A stretch of 64,000 bases of DNA from positions 54,856-118,855 of the forward strand of contig NZ_CAMTTF010000008.1 of NCBI RefSeq assembly GCF_947077765.1, given 5' to 3'. Source of the stretch: Salinibacter grassmerensis (GTDB lineage: Bacteria > Bacteroidota > Rhodothermia > Rhodothermales > Salinibacteraceae). The notes under the pieces are model-generated. The model did not search any database. It had not been told where the DNA came from and saw only the letters and a program-made list of their open reading frames with translations. Each line of letters begins with the position of its first letter. Positions within the stretch are counted from its first letter, which is position 1. This document shows, piece by piece, positions 17,146 to 26,627 of the stretch. A program made the position numbers and the translations under genes.

Positions 17146-18150
17146 GTGGCGTCTCCCTCCTCTGCTTCCGGCGGTGTCCTGTTCGATCCGTGGACCCGAC
17201 GGGGGCATCTTCCACTGAACGGCCCACTGGAGCGGGCATCGGTGGGACGGCCCACCCTGAGCTTCGTGACGGGCCTGCTGGGCCTCGGGGCCGCGTTTTT
17301 GCTGTTCCAGTTTCTCCTCACCCCCATTGCACTCCTCGCCCAGATCGCGATGGCGGAGGGCGGGCTGTCGTTGGAGGCCTTCCAGAACCCGGAGCGGCTG
17401 ATGGCGTCCTACACGCAGGAGCTGCTGGTCAGCAACAGCATTGGGCAGGTGCTGGGGCTGGCGGTCCCGGCGCTGCTGGCGGCGCGCCTGCACTCCTCCG
17501 AGTGGATGGCGTACCTGCGCCTTCGGGGCGTGGACGGGCGGCTCCTGGCACTGGCGCTGGTCGGGATCGTCGGGCTGCAGCCCGTGACGCAGTGGCTCGC
17601 CGAGCTGAATCGGGCGCTGCCGCTGCCGGAGTCCGTCCGGGCGATGGAGCAGTCGCAGCTGGAGATGATTCGGAGCGTGCTGCAGAGCGACCTGGGGCTC
17701 GTCTTCAGCGTCACGGTGCTGGCGCTCGTCCCTGGGGTCTGTGAGGAACTGCTGTTCCGAGGGTACGCCCAGCGACAGTTTGAGCGAGCCGCCGGGCCGA
17801 CTGGGGGCATTCTTTTGGCGGGGGGGCTCTTCGGGGTGTATCATCTCCGCCCTTCGCAGGCGCTTCCGCTCACGGTACTCGGGCTGTACATGGCGTATCT
17901 CGTGTGGCGCACCGGCAGCCTCCTGCCGGCTGTGCTGGTGCACATCGCCCACAACGGCCTCGCCGTCGTCGGGGCCCGATACGCAGAGACGCATCCCGAC
18001 TACACGGTCCGCGCGCTCGAACAGACCTCAATGCCGTGGTACCTGGTGGGGCTTGGGTTCGTCATTGTGGGAAGTGTTCTCTATGTTATGCATTCCCTTG
18101 CCACTCGCCTTCAGAATTCTCCAGGCGAGGCGGAGCGCTCTTCTCCTTGA
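17146..18150 (+). CDS. CPBP-family intramembrane metalloprotease (CAAX protease-like)
   Basis: A 334-residue membrane protein with about eight hydrophobic segments. The CPBP motifs are present: EExxxR in VCEELLFRGYAQ (Glu200, Glu201, Arg205), FGVYHLRP with a histidine, and HIAHN with the last His/Asn pair. The start is GTG at 17146 (ASPSSASGG follows). Family members cleave peptides within the membrane or act in bacteriocin immunity; the substrate here is unknown. The next gene (DUF2007-like) starts 15 bp downstream, suggesting an operon. Confidence 0.93.
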   Translation: MASPSSASGGVLFDPWTRRGHLPLNGPLERASVGRPTLSFVTGLLGLGAAFLLFQFLLTPIALLAQIAMAEGGLSLEAFQNPERLMASYTQELLVSNSIGQVLGLAVPALLAARLHSSEWMAYLRLRGVDGRLLALALVGIVGLQPVTQWLAELNRALPLPESVRAMEQSQLEMIRSVLQSDLGLVFSVTVLALVPGVCEELLFRGYAQRQFERAAGPTGGILLAGGLFGVYHLRPSQALPLTVLGLYMAYLVWRTGSLLPAVLVHIAHNGLAVVGARYAETHPDYTVRALEQTSMPWYLVGLGFVIVGSVLYVMHSLATRLQNSPGEAERSSP

Positions 18151-18165
18151 CCGTTTCCACGACCC

Positions 18166-18546
18166 ATGAGTTCGCACGAGGAATGGGCGAGTGTTTTTCG
18201 GACTAGCACCGACTACGAGGCCGACCTCGTTCGGGATCGGCTCGACGACAGCGGCATTCCGGCCGTCGTGCTGACCCAGCGCGACCATGCCTTCAACCTC
18301 ACTGTGGGCGACCTCGCCTCGGTGCACGTGATGGTGCCGCCGGAGCAGGCCGACAAGGCGGTGTCGCTGTTGGAGGAGCAACTCTCGGACGAGGAATTGG
18401 AGGCGGCGGCGCTCAGCGCCGACCCCGACGCCCCTCCGGCCAACACCCCCGACCAAGACTCGAAGCTCGACTCCGGGCACGAGCACATGGACCTGGGGCC
18501 GCCCGAAGACGACGCGGAGGACGCCGACGACGACTCGTCCGCGTAG
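18166..18546 (+). CDS. DUF2007-like signal-transducing small protein
   Basis: 126 residues. The first 75 match the DUF2007 pattern: a ferredoxin-like fold beginning with VFRTSTDYEADLVRDRLDDSGIPAVV and ending VHVMVPPEQADKAVSLLEEQ. A highly acidic low-complexity tail of about 45 residues follows, a halophile-style extension. The biochemical role of the family is unclear; some members are thought to bind PII-like partners. It lies 15 bp after the CPBP protease and 47 bp before cdsA. Confidence 0.8.
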   Translation: MSSHEEWASVFRTSTDYEADLVRDRLDDSGIPAVVLTQRDHAFNLTVGDLASVHVMVPPEQADKAVSLLEEQLSDEELEAAALSADPDAPPANTPDQDSKLDSGHEHMDLGPPEDDAEDADDDSSA

Positions 18547-18593
18547 AGGAGCCGGACCGACGCCATGGAATGGATTGATCAGACCGCGTCCCC

Positions 18594-19412
18594 GTGAGCA
18601 ACAACTTCCGCCGGATCGTCACGGCCCTCTTGGCGGCGCCGGTCGTGCTGGGACTGGCGTACCTGGGCGGATGGTGGTTTGCGGGCCTCGTCGCGGGCAT
18701 CGGGGTGCTGGGGCAACGCGAGCTGTACCAGATGGCCCACCAGGGCGGTGCGTGGCCGCAACGGATCTGGGGGTTTCTCGTCGGCATCCTCCTCGTGGGA
18801 ACGTTCCTGCGGCCGTCCCTCTGGCCCGTTGGGGCGACGATTCTGCTCCTTTTCGTCGTAGGCGCGCCGCTGCTGGTGCCACAGGAGCAGTTTCTGTTCA
18901 GCTTCGCGGTAACGCTCGTGGGGGTCGTCTACCCGACGGGCCTGCTCGGGAGCTTGATCTGGCTTCGCGAGACCCAAAGTGCGGCCGTCGGCGACGGGGA
19001 AGCGTTCTGGTTGGTCCTGTTCGTCTTGCTGGTGGTCTGGGCGACGGATGTAGCGGCCTACTACGTTGGCAAGACCGTCGGCCAGCGCCCCCTTGCCCCC
19101 ACCATCTCCCCGAACAAGACGTGGGAGGGCACGCTCGGGGGGCTGGGAGCGGCCCTGATCGTCGGCATCGTGCTCAAGCTGACCGTCGTGGACCTCCTCG
19201 CGTGGGCTCATGTGGCGGCCCTCATCGGAATTGGGGGCGGCGTGAGCCAGCTTGGCGACCTGCTGGAGAGCAAGCTCAAGCGCTCGGTGGCGGTCGACGA
19301 TTCGAGCCAGCTCCTGCCGGGCCACGGCGGGATGCTGGACCGCTTCGACGCGATGGCGGTGGCGGCCCCGCTTAGCGTGCTCTATCTCCACCTCGTCGCG
19401 GGACTGGTGTAG
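18594..19412 (+). CDS. cdsA: Phosphatidate cytidylyltransferase
   Basis: A 272-residue membrane enzyme that makes CDP-diacylglycerol from phosphatidate and CTP, the branch point for phospholipids. The C-terminal CDS signature is complete: SPNKTWEGTLGG, then QLGDLLESKLKRSVAVDD and PGHGGMLDRFDAM. Several hydrophobic segments span the N-terminal two thirds. The start is GTG at 18594. It is flanked by genes on the same strand and followed by a small membrane protein. Confidence 0.95.
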   Translation: MSNNFRRIVTALLAAPVVLGLAYLGGWWFAGLVAGIGVLGQRELYQMAHQGGAWPQRIWGFLVGILLVGTFLRPSLWPVGATILLLFVVGAPLLVPQEQFLFSFAVTLVGVVYPTGLLGSLIWLRETQSAAVGDGEAFWLVLFVLLVVWATDVAAYYVGKTVGQRPLAPTISPNKTWEGTLGGLGAALIVGIVLKLTVVDLLAWAHVAALIGIGGGVSQLGDLLESKLKRSVAVDDSSQLLPGHGGMLDRFDAMAVAAPLSVLYLHLVAGLV

Positions 19413-19562
19413 TGCCTGGTTGCAGTCTGGGAAACGGGGGGCCACGCCAGCGGAGGGGCTGAGGGCCTCTGAGGGCCATCGTACACCGGATTTTGGGAAC
19501 GACGGCTCCGACCGCCCTGTTCGGTCCGGTGCACAGATTTCTGACACGCAGCCGACGCGACC

Positions 19563-19763
19563 ATGGGTCTGTTTAGTGCCGGGCGCGGGCCCCGGTCGTT
19601 CGACTACCGGCCTCGCCAACACGATCCCGAAGAGGAGGACGATCGCGACATCCGGCGGCGGATGAAGTCCCGCCGCGCCCAGGAAGCACAACGCAGTCCG
19701 CTCAGCCTGCTGTTTTTCCTGGCCCTCCTGTTTCTCACGCTGCTCCTCTACTACTCGCTGTAG
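19563..19763 (+). CDS. Small single-span membrane protein, 66 aa
   Basis: No family recognised. A charged cytoplasmic half (DPEEEDDRDIRRRMKSRRAQ) is followed by one C-terminal hydrophobic helix (LSLLFFLALLFLTLLLYYSL) ending at the terminus, a tail-anchored arrangement. The ATG at 19563 is the only good start. It lies between cdsA (150 bp upstream) and mutL (22 bp downstream) on the same strand. Similar short Arg-rich tail-anchored proteins precede mutL in related genomes, to my recollection, but this was not checked. Confidence 0.75.
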   Translation: MGLFSAGRGPRSFDYRPRQHDPEEEDDRDIRRRMKSRRAQEAQRSPLSLLFFLALLFLTLLLYYSL

Positions 19764-19785
19764 GTTTCTCCAATCCGTCCGTGCC

Positions 19786-21774
19786 GTGGCCGACGAGCCC
19801 ACCACGTCCGAGGGCCTCATTGAGGTGATGTCCGACCGCCTCGCCAATCAGATTGCGGCGGGTGAGGTGGTGCAGCGGCCCGCCTCGGTGGCGAAGGAGC
19901 TGACCGAGAATGCCCTCGATGCGGGGGCGTCGTCGATCGAAGTGCTCCTGAAAGACGCAGGCAGTACCCTCGTGCAGGTCGTCGACGACGGGTGCGGCAT
20001 GGGGCCGGGGGACGCGGAGCGCTGCTTTGAGCGACACGCCACCAGCAAGCTCCGCTCGGTGGACGACCTGGAGCGCATCCGGACGCTCGGGTTTCGGGGA
20101 GAGGCCCTCGCGTCGATCGCCGCCGTCGCGCAGGTGACGCTCAAGACAAAGCGGGTGGAGGACGACGCGGGGACCCTGGTGCGGGTGGAGGGGGGCGAGC
20201 AGGTGGCGAAGCGTCCCTGTGCGATCCCGAGCGGGACCTCCGTGGCGGTCCGCAATCTCTTCTTCAACGTCCCGGCCCGTCGCAATTTTCTGAAGACCCC
20301 GGCCACTGAGCTGAAGCACCTCACACAAACCGTCCAGTCGCTGGCCCTCGCCAACCCCGGTACGGCAGTCCGGCTGGAGCACGACGGCCACGAGCACTAC
20401 GACCTGCCCGCGGCGCCGGACGACGACTGGCACGCGGCCACCCGCGCCCGCATCCTCGGCCTCTTCGGCGGCGACCACGAGGGCGAGTTGGTGGCGGTCG
20501 GGGACGAGTCGAGCGACCTCAGGCTGCGTGGGTTCGTCGGGGCGCCGTCGTTCCATCGGAAGACGCGGGGCGAGCAGTTCCTGTTCGTGAACGGCCGGGC
20601 CGTGACGGATCGGTACCTGAGCCACGCGGTCAAAAAGGCGTACGGCGAGCTGGTCCCGGATGGGGCGTTTCCGTTCTTCGCGCTCTTCCTGTCGATGAAC
20701 CCGGAGCGGGTGGACGTGAACGTGCACCCGCAGAAGGAGGAGGTCAAGTTTGACGACCAGAGCGGCATCTACGGGTTCTTGCGGAGCGCCGTGCGGCGGG
20801 CGCTGGGCCGGGTGCACGTGTCGCCGCAGATGGACGACGAGGAGACGTCGGGAGAGAGGGCGGACACGCCCGGTCCCGAATCCGATGAAACGGAGGGCGG
20901 GGGGGACGCCGCGTCGCCGGTGTCGGGGGACGGCACCTCGTCCACGCGGCCCACGCCGACCTCCTTCCAGCCGCGGCAATCGTCCGAGGGGGCGTCCGAT
21001 TCGTCGGGAACCCCGCCGTCTGGGTCGTCCTCCCGGCCTTCGAGTCCCACGAACGAATCCCCGTCGGTGTCGCCCGGCGATCAGTCCGACGCCCTCTACC
21101 GCCCGCCGGATGAGGGCACTGAATCCTCATCGGGGGACGCCCCGGCATCGTCCCCTCCGCGCGGAGAGAAATCGTCTTCGACGCCCGGCGCCGACGGATC
21201 AGAGCGGTCGGAGCGCCCGGTGTGGGGCCTGCACGACACCTACGTCGTGACGCCGACCGAGACGGGCATGATGCTCGTCGACCAGCGGGCGGCGCACCTC
21301 CGCGTGCTGTACGAACGGGCCCAGGCGCATCTTCGCGATCAGCAGGGGGCATCGCAGCGCCTGCTCTTTCCGCACACCGTCGACCTGTCCCCCGCCGAGG
21401 TCGAGCTGCTGGACGAGCTGCGAGACGACCTCGATGCCCTCGGGTTTGAGCTGGAGCGCCTCAGCGGGCGTACCGTCTCGGTGCGGGGCGTGCCGGCCGA
21501 CGTGCCGGACGGGAACGAAGACACGATCCTGGAGACGCTCCTAGAGCAGTACCGCTCCGCCCAGGGTGCGGTCGAGGATGAGCGCCGCGAGCACCTCGCG
21601 AAGACGATGGCCCAGCGAAGCGCCGTGGACCGGGGGCAGCCGCTGTCGGAGGAGGAGCGGCGGGCCCTCCTCAACGACCTGTTCGACTGCGAGATGCCCT
21701 ACGCCGACCCCACCGGTACGCCCACGATCGTCAAGTTTTCGATGGAGGAGCTGGCCGACCGCTTCGGGCGGTAG
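19786..21774 (+). CDS. mutL: DNA mismatch repair protein MutL
   Basis: 662 residues from GTG 19786. The N-terminal GHKL ATPase is intact: LANQIAAGEVV, ELTENALDAGAS, VDDGCGM, and GFRGEALASIA. A Ser/Pro/Asp-rich linker of about 170 residues (about 350-480) joins it to the C-terminal dimerisation domain, which ends PTIVKFSMEELADRFGR. The usual endonuclease motif DQHA-x2-E is here DQRAAHLR (about 499-506), with His replaced by Arg and Glu by Leu. Nicking activity is therefore doubtful. It is followed 30 bp later by tilS. Confidence 0.96.
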   Translation: MADEPTTSEGLIEVMSDRLANQIAAGEVVQRPASVAKELTENALDAGASSIEVLLKDAGSTLVQVVDDGCGMGPGDAERCFERHATSKLRSVDDLERIRTLGFRGEALASIAAVAQVTLKTKRVEDDAGTLVRVEGGEQVAKRPCAIPSGTSVAVRNLFFNVPARRNFLKTPATELKHLTQTVQSLALANPGTAVRLEHDGHEHYDLPAAPDDDWHAATRARILGLFGGDHEGELVAVGDESSDLRLRGFVGAPSFHRKTRGEQFLFVNGRAVTDRYLSHAVKKAYGELVPDGAFPFFALFLSMNPERVDVNVHPQKEEVKFDDQSGIYGFLRSAVRRALGRVHVSPQMDDEETSGERADTPGPESDETEGGGDAASPVSGDGTSSTRPTPTSFQPRQSSEGASDSSGTPPSGSSSRPSSPTNESPSVSPGDQSDALYRPPDEGTESSSGDAPASSPPRGEKSSSTPGADGSERSERPVWGLHDTYVVTPTETGMMLVDQRAAHLRVLYERAQAHLRDQQGASQRLLFPHTVDLSPAEVELLDELRDDLDALGFELERLSGRTVSVRGVPADVPDGNEDTILETLLEQYRSAQGAVEDERREHLAKTMAQRSAVDRGQPLSEEERRALLNDLFDCEMPYADPTGTPTIVKFSMEELADRFGR

Positions 21775-21804
21775 GCGGTTTCTCTCCCACGAGTCTCTCC
21801 CCCG

Positions 21805-23211
21805 ATGTCCCACCCGCTCGTCGACACGGTCGCGGCGTTCAGCGATCGGCACGCCCTTCTGGACGACGAACCGGTACTGGTGGCGGTAAGCGGCGGCGTG
21901 GACTCGATGACGTGTCTCTCCGTCCTCCGCCGACGGGGCATCGACGTGCACGCACTCCACGCAAACTATGGGCTGCGAGAGGGGGCCGACGCGGACGAAG
22001 CCCTGGTGCGCCGGTGGTGCACTGAGCAGTCGCCCCCGGTGCCGCTCTCCGTCGTGGCGCTCGACGCCAAGGCCCGCGCCGCGTCCCACGACGAGTCGCT
22101 TCAGGAGGCCGCGCGCCGGCTGCGCTACGACGCCCTGGCGACGGAGGCCGCGGAGATCGGGGCGCCTGCCGTGGCGACCGGCCACCACCGCAACGACCAG
22201 GCCGAAACGCTCCTCCTCAATCTTGTCCGCGGAAGCGGGCCGGAGGGGCTGGCCGGAATGCGCCCGGCACGTCCCCTGGAGGCCGACCCGTCCGTCACCC
22301 TTGTCCGGCCCCTCCTGAACGCCCGACGGGACGCGATCGAATCCTACGCCGAGTCCACGGGACTCCCGTGGCGGACCGATCCGACCAACCAACGTCACGA
22401 CTACGACCGGGGTGTTGTCCGGACCGACATTCTTCCCCGGCTGGAATCTCACTTCGAGGGCGCGACCGACGCCCTGGCCCGGTCGGCGGACCTCATGCAG
22501 GAATACGTCGACCAGGCCCTCCGGCCGGCCTTGAGGCAGCGGATGACCCGGACGTACACCGACCGTGATGAGGGCGGGGCCCTGTCTGTAGAGGCCCTGC
22601 GTGAGGCCCCGCCCGTCTGGCGCCGTCGCCTCCTTCTGGAGGCCCTGCGCCGCGCGCTGCCCACGGCGCCCTACTCCCGGGCGGTGGCCGAGGAGCTGGA
22701 GGCCCTCGTTGAGGCGCAGGTGGGGAAGCGCGTCGAGGTGGGGGCGGGAACCGTCTGGCGGGAGCGCGGGCAGATGCGCTTCGTGCCCGACGCCGCCACG
22801 CCCGATCCGCTCCCGCCCACGTCCGTTGAATGGGGGACGCCCGTGTCGATCCCGCAGGGCCGTCTCCGGGTGGCACGGTGCGACGAGCAGCCCTCATCGC
22901 TAAATCCGGGCACGCCGCACGTCGCCTACGCCGACGCCGATCGGCTGGGGACGACGCTCACGGTGCGCTCCTGGGCGGATGGCGACCGCATTCGGCCTCT
23001 GGGGCTGGACGGCACGAAACCTGTGAGCGACCTGTTGACGGAGGCCCGCGTGCCGCCCCACAGACGGATGGACGTGTCCGTGCTGTGCGGGGACGGCCGC
23101 ATCGCCTGGGTGGTGGGCCACCGGCTCGACCACCGGGTCCGGGTCCGGCCCGCGACCGACCGGGTGGCCCGGCTCATCCTACGACCACGTGAAAAACCCT
23201 CGGACAATTGA
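21805..23211 (+). CDS. tilS: tRNA(Ile)-lysidine synthase
   Basis: 468 residues. The N-type ATP pyrophosphatase loop SGGVDS is at 29-34, followed by HANYGLREGADADEA and ATGHHRNDQAETLLLNL, all typical of TilS. The enzyme modifies C34 of tRNA-Ile2 to lysidine so that it reads AUA, an essential step. The C-terminal part contains the TilS substrate-binding region (DRIRPLGLDGTKPVSDLLTE). The gene lies between mutL and hpt on the same strand; tilS next to hpt is a common bacterial pairing. Confidence 0.95.
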   Translation: MSHPLVDTVAAFSDRHALLDDEPVLVAVSGGVDSMTCLSVLRRRGIDVHALHANYGLREGADADEALVRRWCTEQSPPVPLSVVALDAKARAASHDESLQEAARRLRYDALATEAAEIGAPAVATGHHRNDQAETLLLNLVRGSGPEGLAGMRPARPLEADPSVTLVRPLLNARRDAIESYAESTGLPWRTDPTNQRHDYDRGVVRTDILPRLESHFEGATDALARSADLMQEYVDQALRPALRQRMTRTYTDRDEGGALSVEALREAPPVWRRRLLLEALRRALPTAPYSRAVAEELEALVEAQVGKRVEVGAGTVWRERGQMRFVPDAATPDPLPPTSVEWGTPVSIPQGRLRVARCDEQPSSLNPGTPHVAYADADRLGTTLTVRSWADGDRIRPLGLDGTKPVSDLLTEARVPPHRRMDVSVLCGDGRIAWVVGHRLDHRVRVRPATDRVARLILRPREKPSDN

Positions 23212-23271
23212 CACTCTTCGGGGCCGCCGCCTAGCTTTGCTCGTCTCATTCGCGCCTCACTTTTTCCACCG

Positions 23272-23871
23272 ATGGCTTCTGACATGCCCGCCACGCGCGA
23301 CCTCTTGGAGACCCCCGTCCAGCCCACCGATGCCGCCGTTACCGTACAGGGCGAACGCTTCCGACGATACCTGTCGGCCGAGCGGATTCAAGAGCGGGTC
23401 GCCGAGATGGGGCAGGCCATCGCCCGCGACTACGCCAGTACCACCCCCATCCTCGTGAGCGTCCTGAACGGGGCGTTCATGTACACCGCGGACCTGATGC
23501 GGGCCATCGACACGGATTGCGAGATCGACTTCATCAAGCTCTCCTCGTACGGGGACGAGAAGGTGTCGAGCGGGGAGGTGCGGGAGCTCAAAAGTATCGA
23601 CGCGGAGCTGGAGGGCCGCGACGTGATCGTGGTGGAGGACATTGTAGACACGGGACTGTCGATGGAGTTCATGAAGCGCCGCCTTGCGGGGTGCAACCCG
23701 GCCTCCCTGCGCGTGTCGACCCTGCTCCACAAGCCCACGGCGACGGAGCCGGACCTCACGCTCGACTACGTCGGCTTCCGCATTCCGGACCTCTTCGTCA
23801 TCGGCTACGGGCTGGACTACGGCCAGCTCGCCCGCAATCTGCCCGACATCTACATCCTCGACGAGGAGTGA
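23272..23871 (+). CDS. hpt: Hypoxanthine phosphoribosyltransferase
   Basis: 199 residues, with the PRPP-binding motif VVEDIVDTGLS (120-130), the flexible-loop serine-tyrosine region KLSSYGDE, and VLNGAFMYTADLMRAI. It salvages hypoxanthine or guanine to IMP or GMP. An N-terminal extension of about 25 residues precedes the family core. The start at 23272 could shift to the second Met (MPATRD, 12 bases later). It follows tilS by 60 bp. Confidence 0.93.
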   Translation: MASDMPATRDLLETPVQPTDAAVTVQGERFRRYLSAERIQERVAEMGQAIARDYASTTPILVSVLNGAFMYTADLMRAIDTDCEIDFIKLSSYGDEKVSSGEVRELKSIDAELEGRDVIVVEDIVDTGLSMEFMKRRLAGCNPASLRVSTLLHKPTATEPDLTLDYVGFRIPDLFVIGYGLDYGQLARNLPDIYILDEE

Positions 23872-24017
23872 TCGGGGCACGGCCTGCAGGCCGCGGACTG
23901 GCATGCCCTCCTGTAAGGGCGCCGTGATTCTGTCCACGATGGAGACGTTGGTCCGTCGAGCGGTTGCTGGGGGGAGGTCCCCGCCCGAGCGTTTTCTTGA
24001 ATCGCAGCATTGGTACA

Positions 24018-25106
24018 ATGGCCGAGTCTTCGCCCCGCATTCTCGTGGTGTACACCGGGGGCACGCTGGGCATGGTGGAGAGCGAGGAGGGCTACGTGCC
24101 GGGGCCCGGCACTCTCGAAGCCCTCATGGAGGAGCGCCTCTCGTTTCAGTCGGAGGACCTTCCCGCCTACGACGTGCACGCGTTCGATCCGCTGCTCGAC
24201 AGCGCAAACATGAAGCCGGCCGACTGGCTCGGCATCGCGGAGGCCATTCGGGACCGCTTTGAGGCATACGACGGCTTTCTGGTTGTCCACGGCACGGATA
24301 CGATGGCGTTCACCGCCTCGGCGCTGTCGTTCATGCTGCATCCGCTCGATAAACCGGTGCTCCTCACCGGCGCTCAACTGCCGTTCGACGAGGCGCGCAC
24401 CGACGCACAGGGGAATCTGCTCACGTCCCTTCTGCTGCTGGCCACCTATCCCGGCCGGCTGGGCGGGGTGCACGTGTTCTTCCACGACCGTCTGTACCGG
24501 GGCACCCGCGTGACGAAGGTGAACGCCGACTCGTTTGCGGCCTTCGACTCCCCAAACTTCCCAACCGTGGGCACGGCGGGCATCGATCTCGACGTGGACT
24601 GGGAGCGGGTGCCGGCGCCCCATCAGCCGCCCCGCCCCCCCGCCGTAACAGAACTCGGGGCGGCGACCGTCTCGGCGTTTCGGCTCTTTCCGGGGCTGGG
24701 GGTGGCGTCCCTGAAAAACGTACTGGCCCCGCCGGTGGAGGGCGTTGTGCTGGAGTGCTTTGGGGCGGGCAATGCGCCGGCACAGAACGACGCGTTCCTC
24801 GATGCCCTGCGCGAGGCGACGGCGCGGGGCGTCGTCATTGTGGCGGTGACACAGCCGCTCCGGGGCACGGCGGACCTCGACCTCTACGCGACCGGCCAGG
24901 CCCTGGCGGACGCAGGCGTGGTGAGCGGGTACGACATGACGACGGAGGCGGCGCTGGCCAAGCTATACTACCTCTTCGAGCAGGACCACTCGCCCGACGA
25001 GGTGCGCCGGCTCGTGCAGAACAACCTTCGAGGGGAGCTGACGCCGCCGGAGGAGGTGCCGCCCGCCCTGGGCCGTACGCGGCGCCGCTTGGCTGGATAC
25101 CGGTAA
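24018..25106 (+). CDS. ansA: Type I L-asparaginase
   Basis: 362 residues from the ATG at 24018. The asparaginase signatures are intact: the nucleophile region VYTGGTLGM (Thr13) and HGTDTMAFTA (91-100). LTGAQLPFDEARTDAQGN and VVIVAVTQPLRG are also typical of cytoplasmic type I enzymes, and no signal peptide is seen. It converts asparagine to aspartate and ammonia. The longer frame to 23964 lacks family residues. The gene converges with tryptophanase, with a 7-bp gap and no obvious terminator. Confidence 0.93.
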   Translation: MAESSPRILVVYTGGTLGMVESEEGYVPGPGTLEALMEERLSFQSEDLPAYDVHAFDPLLDSANMKPADWLGIAEAIRDRFEAYDGFLVVHGTDTMAFTASALSFMLHPLDKPVLLTGAQLPFDEARTDAQGNLLTSLLLLATYPGRLGGVHVFFHDRLYRGTRVTKVNADSFAAFDSPNFPTVGTAGIDLDVDWERVPAPHQPPRPPAVTELGAATVSAFRLFPGLGVASLKNVLAPPVEGVVLECFGAGNAPAQNDAFLDALREATARGVVIVAVTQPLRGTADLDLYATGQALADAGVVSGYDMTTEAALAKLYYLFEQDHSPDEVRRLVQNNLRGELTPPEEVPPALGRTRRRLAGYR

Positions 25107-25113
25107 CGGCGAG

Positions 25114-26532
25114 TCACGACGCTGTGGCGGAGGCGTCTGTCTCGTGGTGGACGGCCCCGGGCTGCTTTGGGCGGAGGTGGGCCGTGAAGTGGCGGAGCTG
25201 AGGGGGCTCTTCGGTGATTTCGTAGCCGCAGAGGGCGTCCTTGCGCGCCACCAGTTCCTCGAAGCACTCGATCACGTAGTCGACGTGACTCTGGGTGTAG
25301 ACGCGGCGGGGGATGGCGAGGCGCAAGAGCTCCTGGTCCGCTGGCTCCTCACTGCCGTCGGGCTGCCGGCCAAACATGACCGACCCGATCTCGACCCCGC
25401 GGATGCCGCCCGTCACGTATAGCGCCACGGCCAGCGACTGGGCCGGGTAGTCCAGCGGTGGAATGTGAGGGAGAAACGACTTCGCGTCGATGTAGACGGC
25501 GTGCCCGCCCACCGGCTTGACGATCGGCACGCCCAACTCCGTGAGGGCCTCGCCGAGGTACCGCGTCGACGCCATGCGGTACTCCAGGTAGTCCTCGTCG
25601 ACAATCTCCTGCAGTCCCACGGCGATGGCCTCCAGGTCCCGTCCGGCCAGTCCCCCGTAGGTTGGGAAGCCCTCCGTGAGGATCAGTTGATTGCGGGCCT
25701 TCCGGGCCCACGTGTCGTCGTCGAGGGCCAGCCACCCCCCGATGTTGACCAGCGCGTCCTTCTTGGCGCTCATCGTCATGCCGTCCGCGTGCGAAAACAT
25801 CTCCCGGACGATCTCCTTGACCGAGCGGTCGTCGTACCCGTCTTCGCGCTGTTTGATGAAGTAGGCGTTCTCGGCGAAGCGACAGGCGTCGAGGACGAGC
25901 GGCACGTCGTGCTCGTCACACAGGGCCTTTGCGCCGCGGATGTTGGCGATCGAGACCGGCTGGCCGCCGCCGGTGTTGTTGGTGACCGTGAGCATAACGA
26001 CAGGAACCCGGCCCCCCTCCGCGACTAGGAGCGCCTCCAGCCGGTCGAGATTGATGTTGCCCTTGAACGGATGTTCCGCGTCCGGAATGTGCCCCGCGTC
26101 AATGACGAGGTCGACCGCCTCGGCGCCCGTGGCCTCAATGTTGGCGCGGGTGGTGTCGAAGTGCGTATTGCTCGGGATTTTGGCGTCGGGACCCGCCACG
26201 ATGCCCATCAGGATGCGCTCGGCGGCCCGGCCCTGGTGGGTTGGCACGACGTGCTCGAACGGCATCAGGTCCTTCACCGCCTCCTCGAATCGGAAATAGG
26301 AGGGCGACCCCGCGTAGCTCTCGTCCCCCTGCATGAGGCCGGCCCACTGCGCCGCGCTCATCGCGGAGGTGCCCGAGTCGGTCAGCAGGTCGATGATGAC
26401 GTCGTCGGCGTGCAGGTTAAAGAGGTTGTAGTGCGCGTCCCGAATCATCCGTTCACGCTCGGCCCGAGACGTGAGTTGAATCGGCTCGACCGACTTGATC
26501 CGGAACGGCTCGATGATCGTATCCATCTCCAT
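25114..26532 (-). CDS. tnaA: Tryptophanase (tryptophan indole-lyase)
   Basis: A 472-residue PLP beta-eliminating lyase. Family motifs are PTHQGRAAE (97-105), DACRFAENAYFIK, the PLP lysine in MSAKKDALVNIGG (Lys258), and GRDLEAIAVGLQE. Tyrosine phenol-lyase has a substrate-binding Arg in the motif SMERG; here the same place reads GVEIG (Ile382), as in tryptophanase. That favours tryptophan cleavage to indole, pyruvate and ammonia. No tnaC-like leader peptide or tnaB permease gene is adjacent. It converges with the asparaginase gene. Confidence 0.92.
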   Translation of the reverse strand: MEMDTIIEPFRIKSVEPIQLTSRAERERMIRDAHYNLFNLHADDVIIDLLTDSGTSAMSAAQWAGLMQGDESYAGSPSYFRFEEAVKDLMPFEHVVPTHQGRAAERILMGIVAGPDAKIPSNTHFDTTRANIEATGAEAVDLVIDAGHIPDAEHPFKGNINLDRLEALLVAEGGRVPVVMLTVTNNTGGGQPVSIANIRGAKALCDEHDVPLVLDACRFAENAYFIKQREDGYDDRSVKEIVREMFSHADGMTMSAKKDALVNIGGWLALDDDTWARKARNQLILTEGFPTYGGLAGRDLEAIAVGLQEIVDEDYLEYRMASTRYLGEALTELGVPIVKPVGGHAVYIDAKSFLPHIPPLDYPAQSLAVALYVTGGIRGVEIGSVMFGRQPDGSEEPADQELLRLAIPRRVYTQSHVDYVIECFEELVARKDALCGYEITEEPPQLRHFTAHLRPKQPGAVHHETDASATAS

Positions 26533-26627
26533 GGCGGACTGAAGAATTCTGGAGTTGAAACGGAATCGTAAACTATCAACTCAGCCAGGCAAGGACAACG
26601 GAGGGGCGAGATGCCGAGAGACGAACG

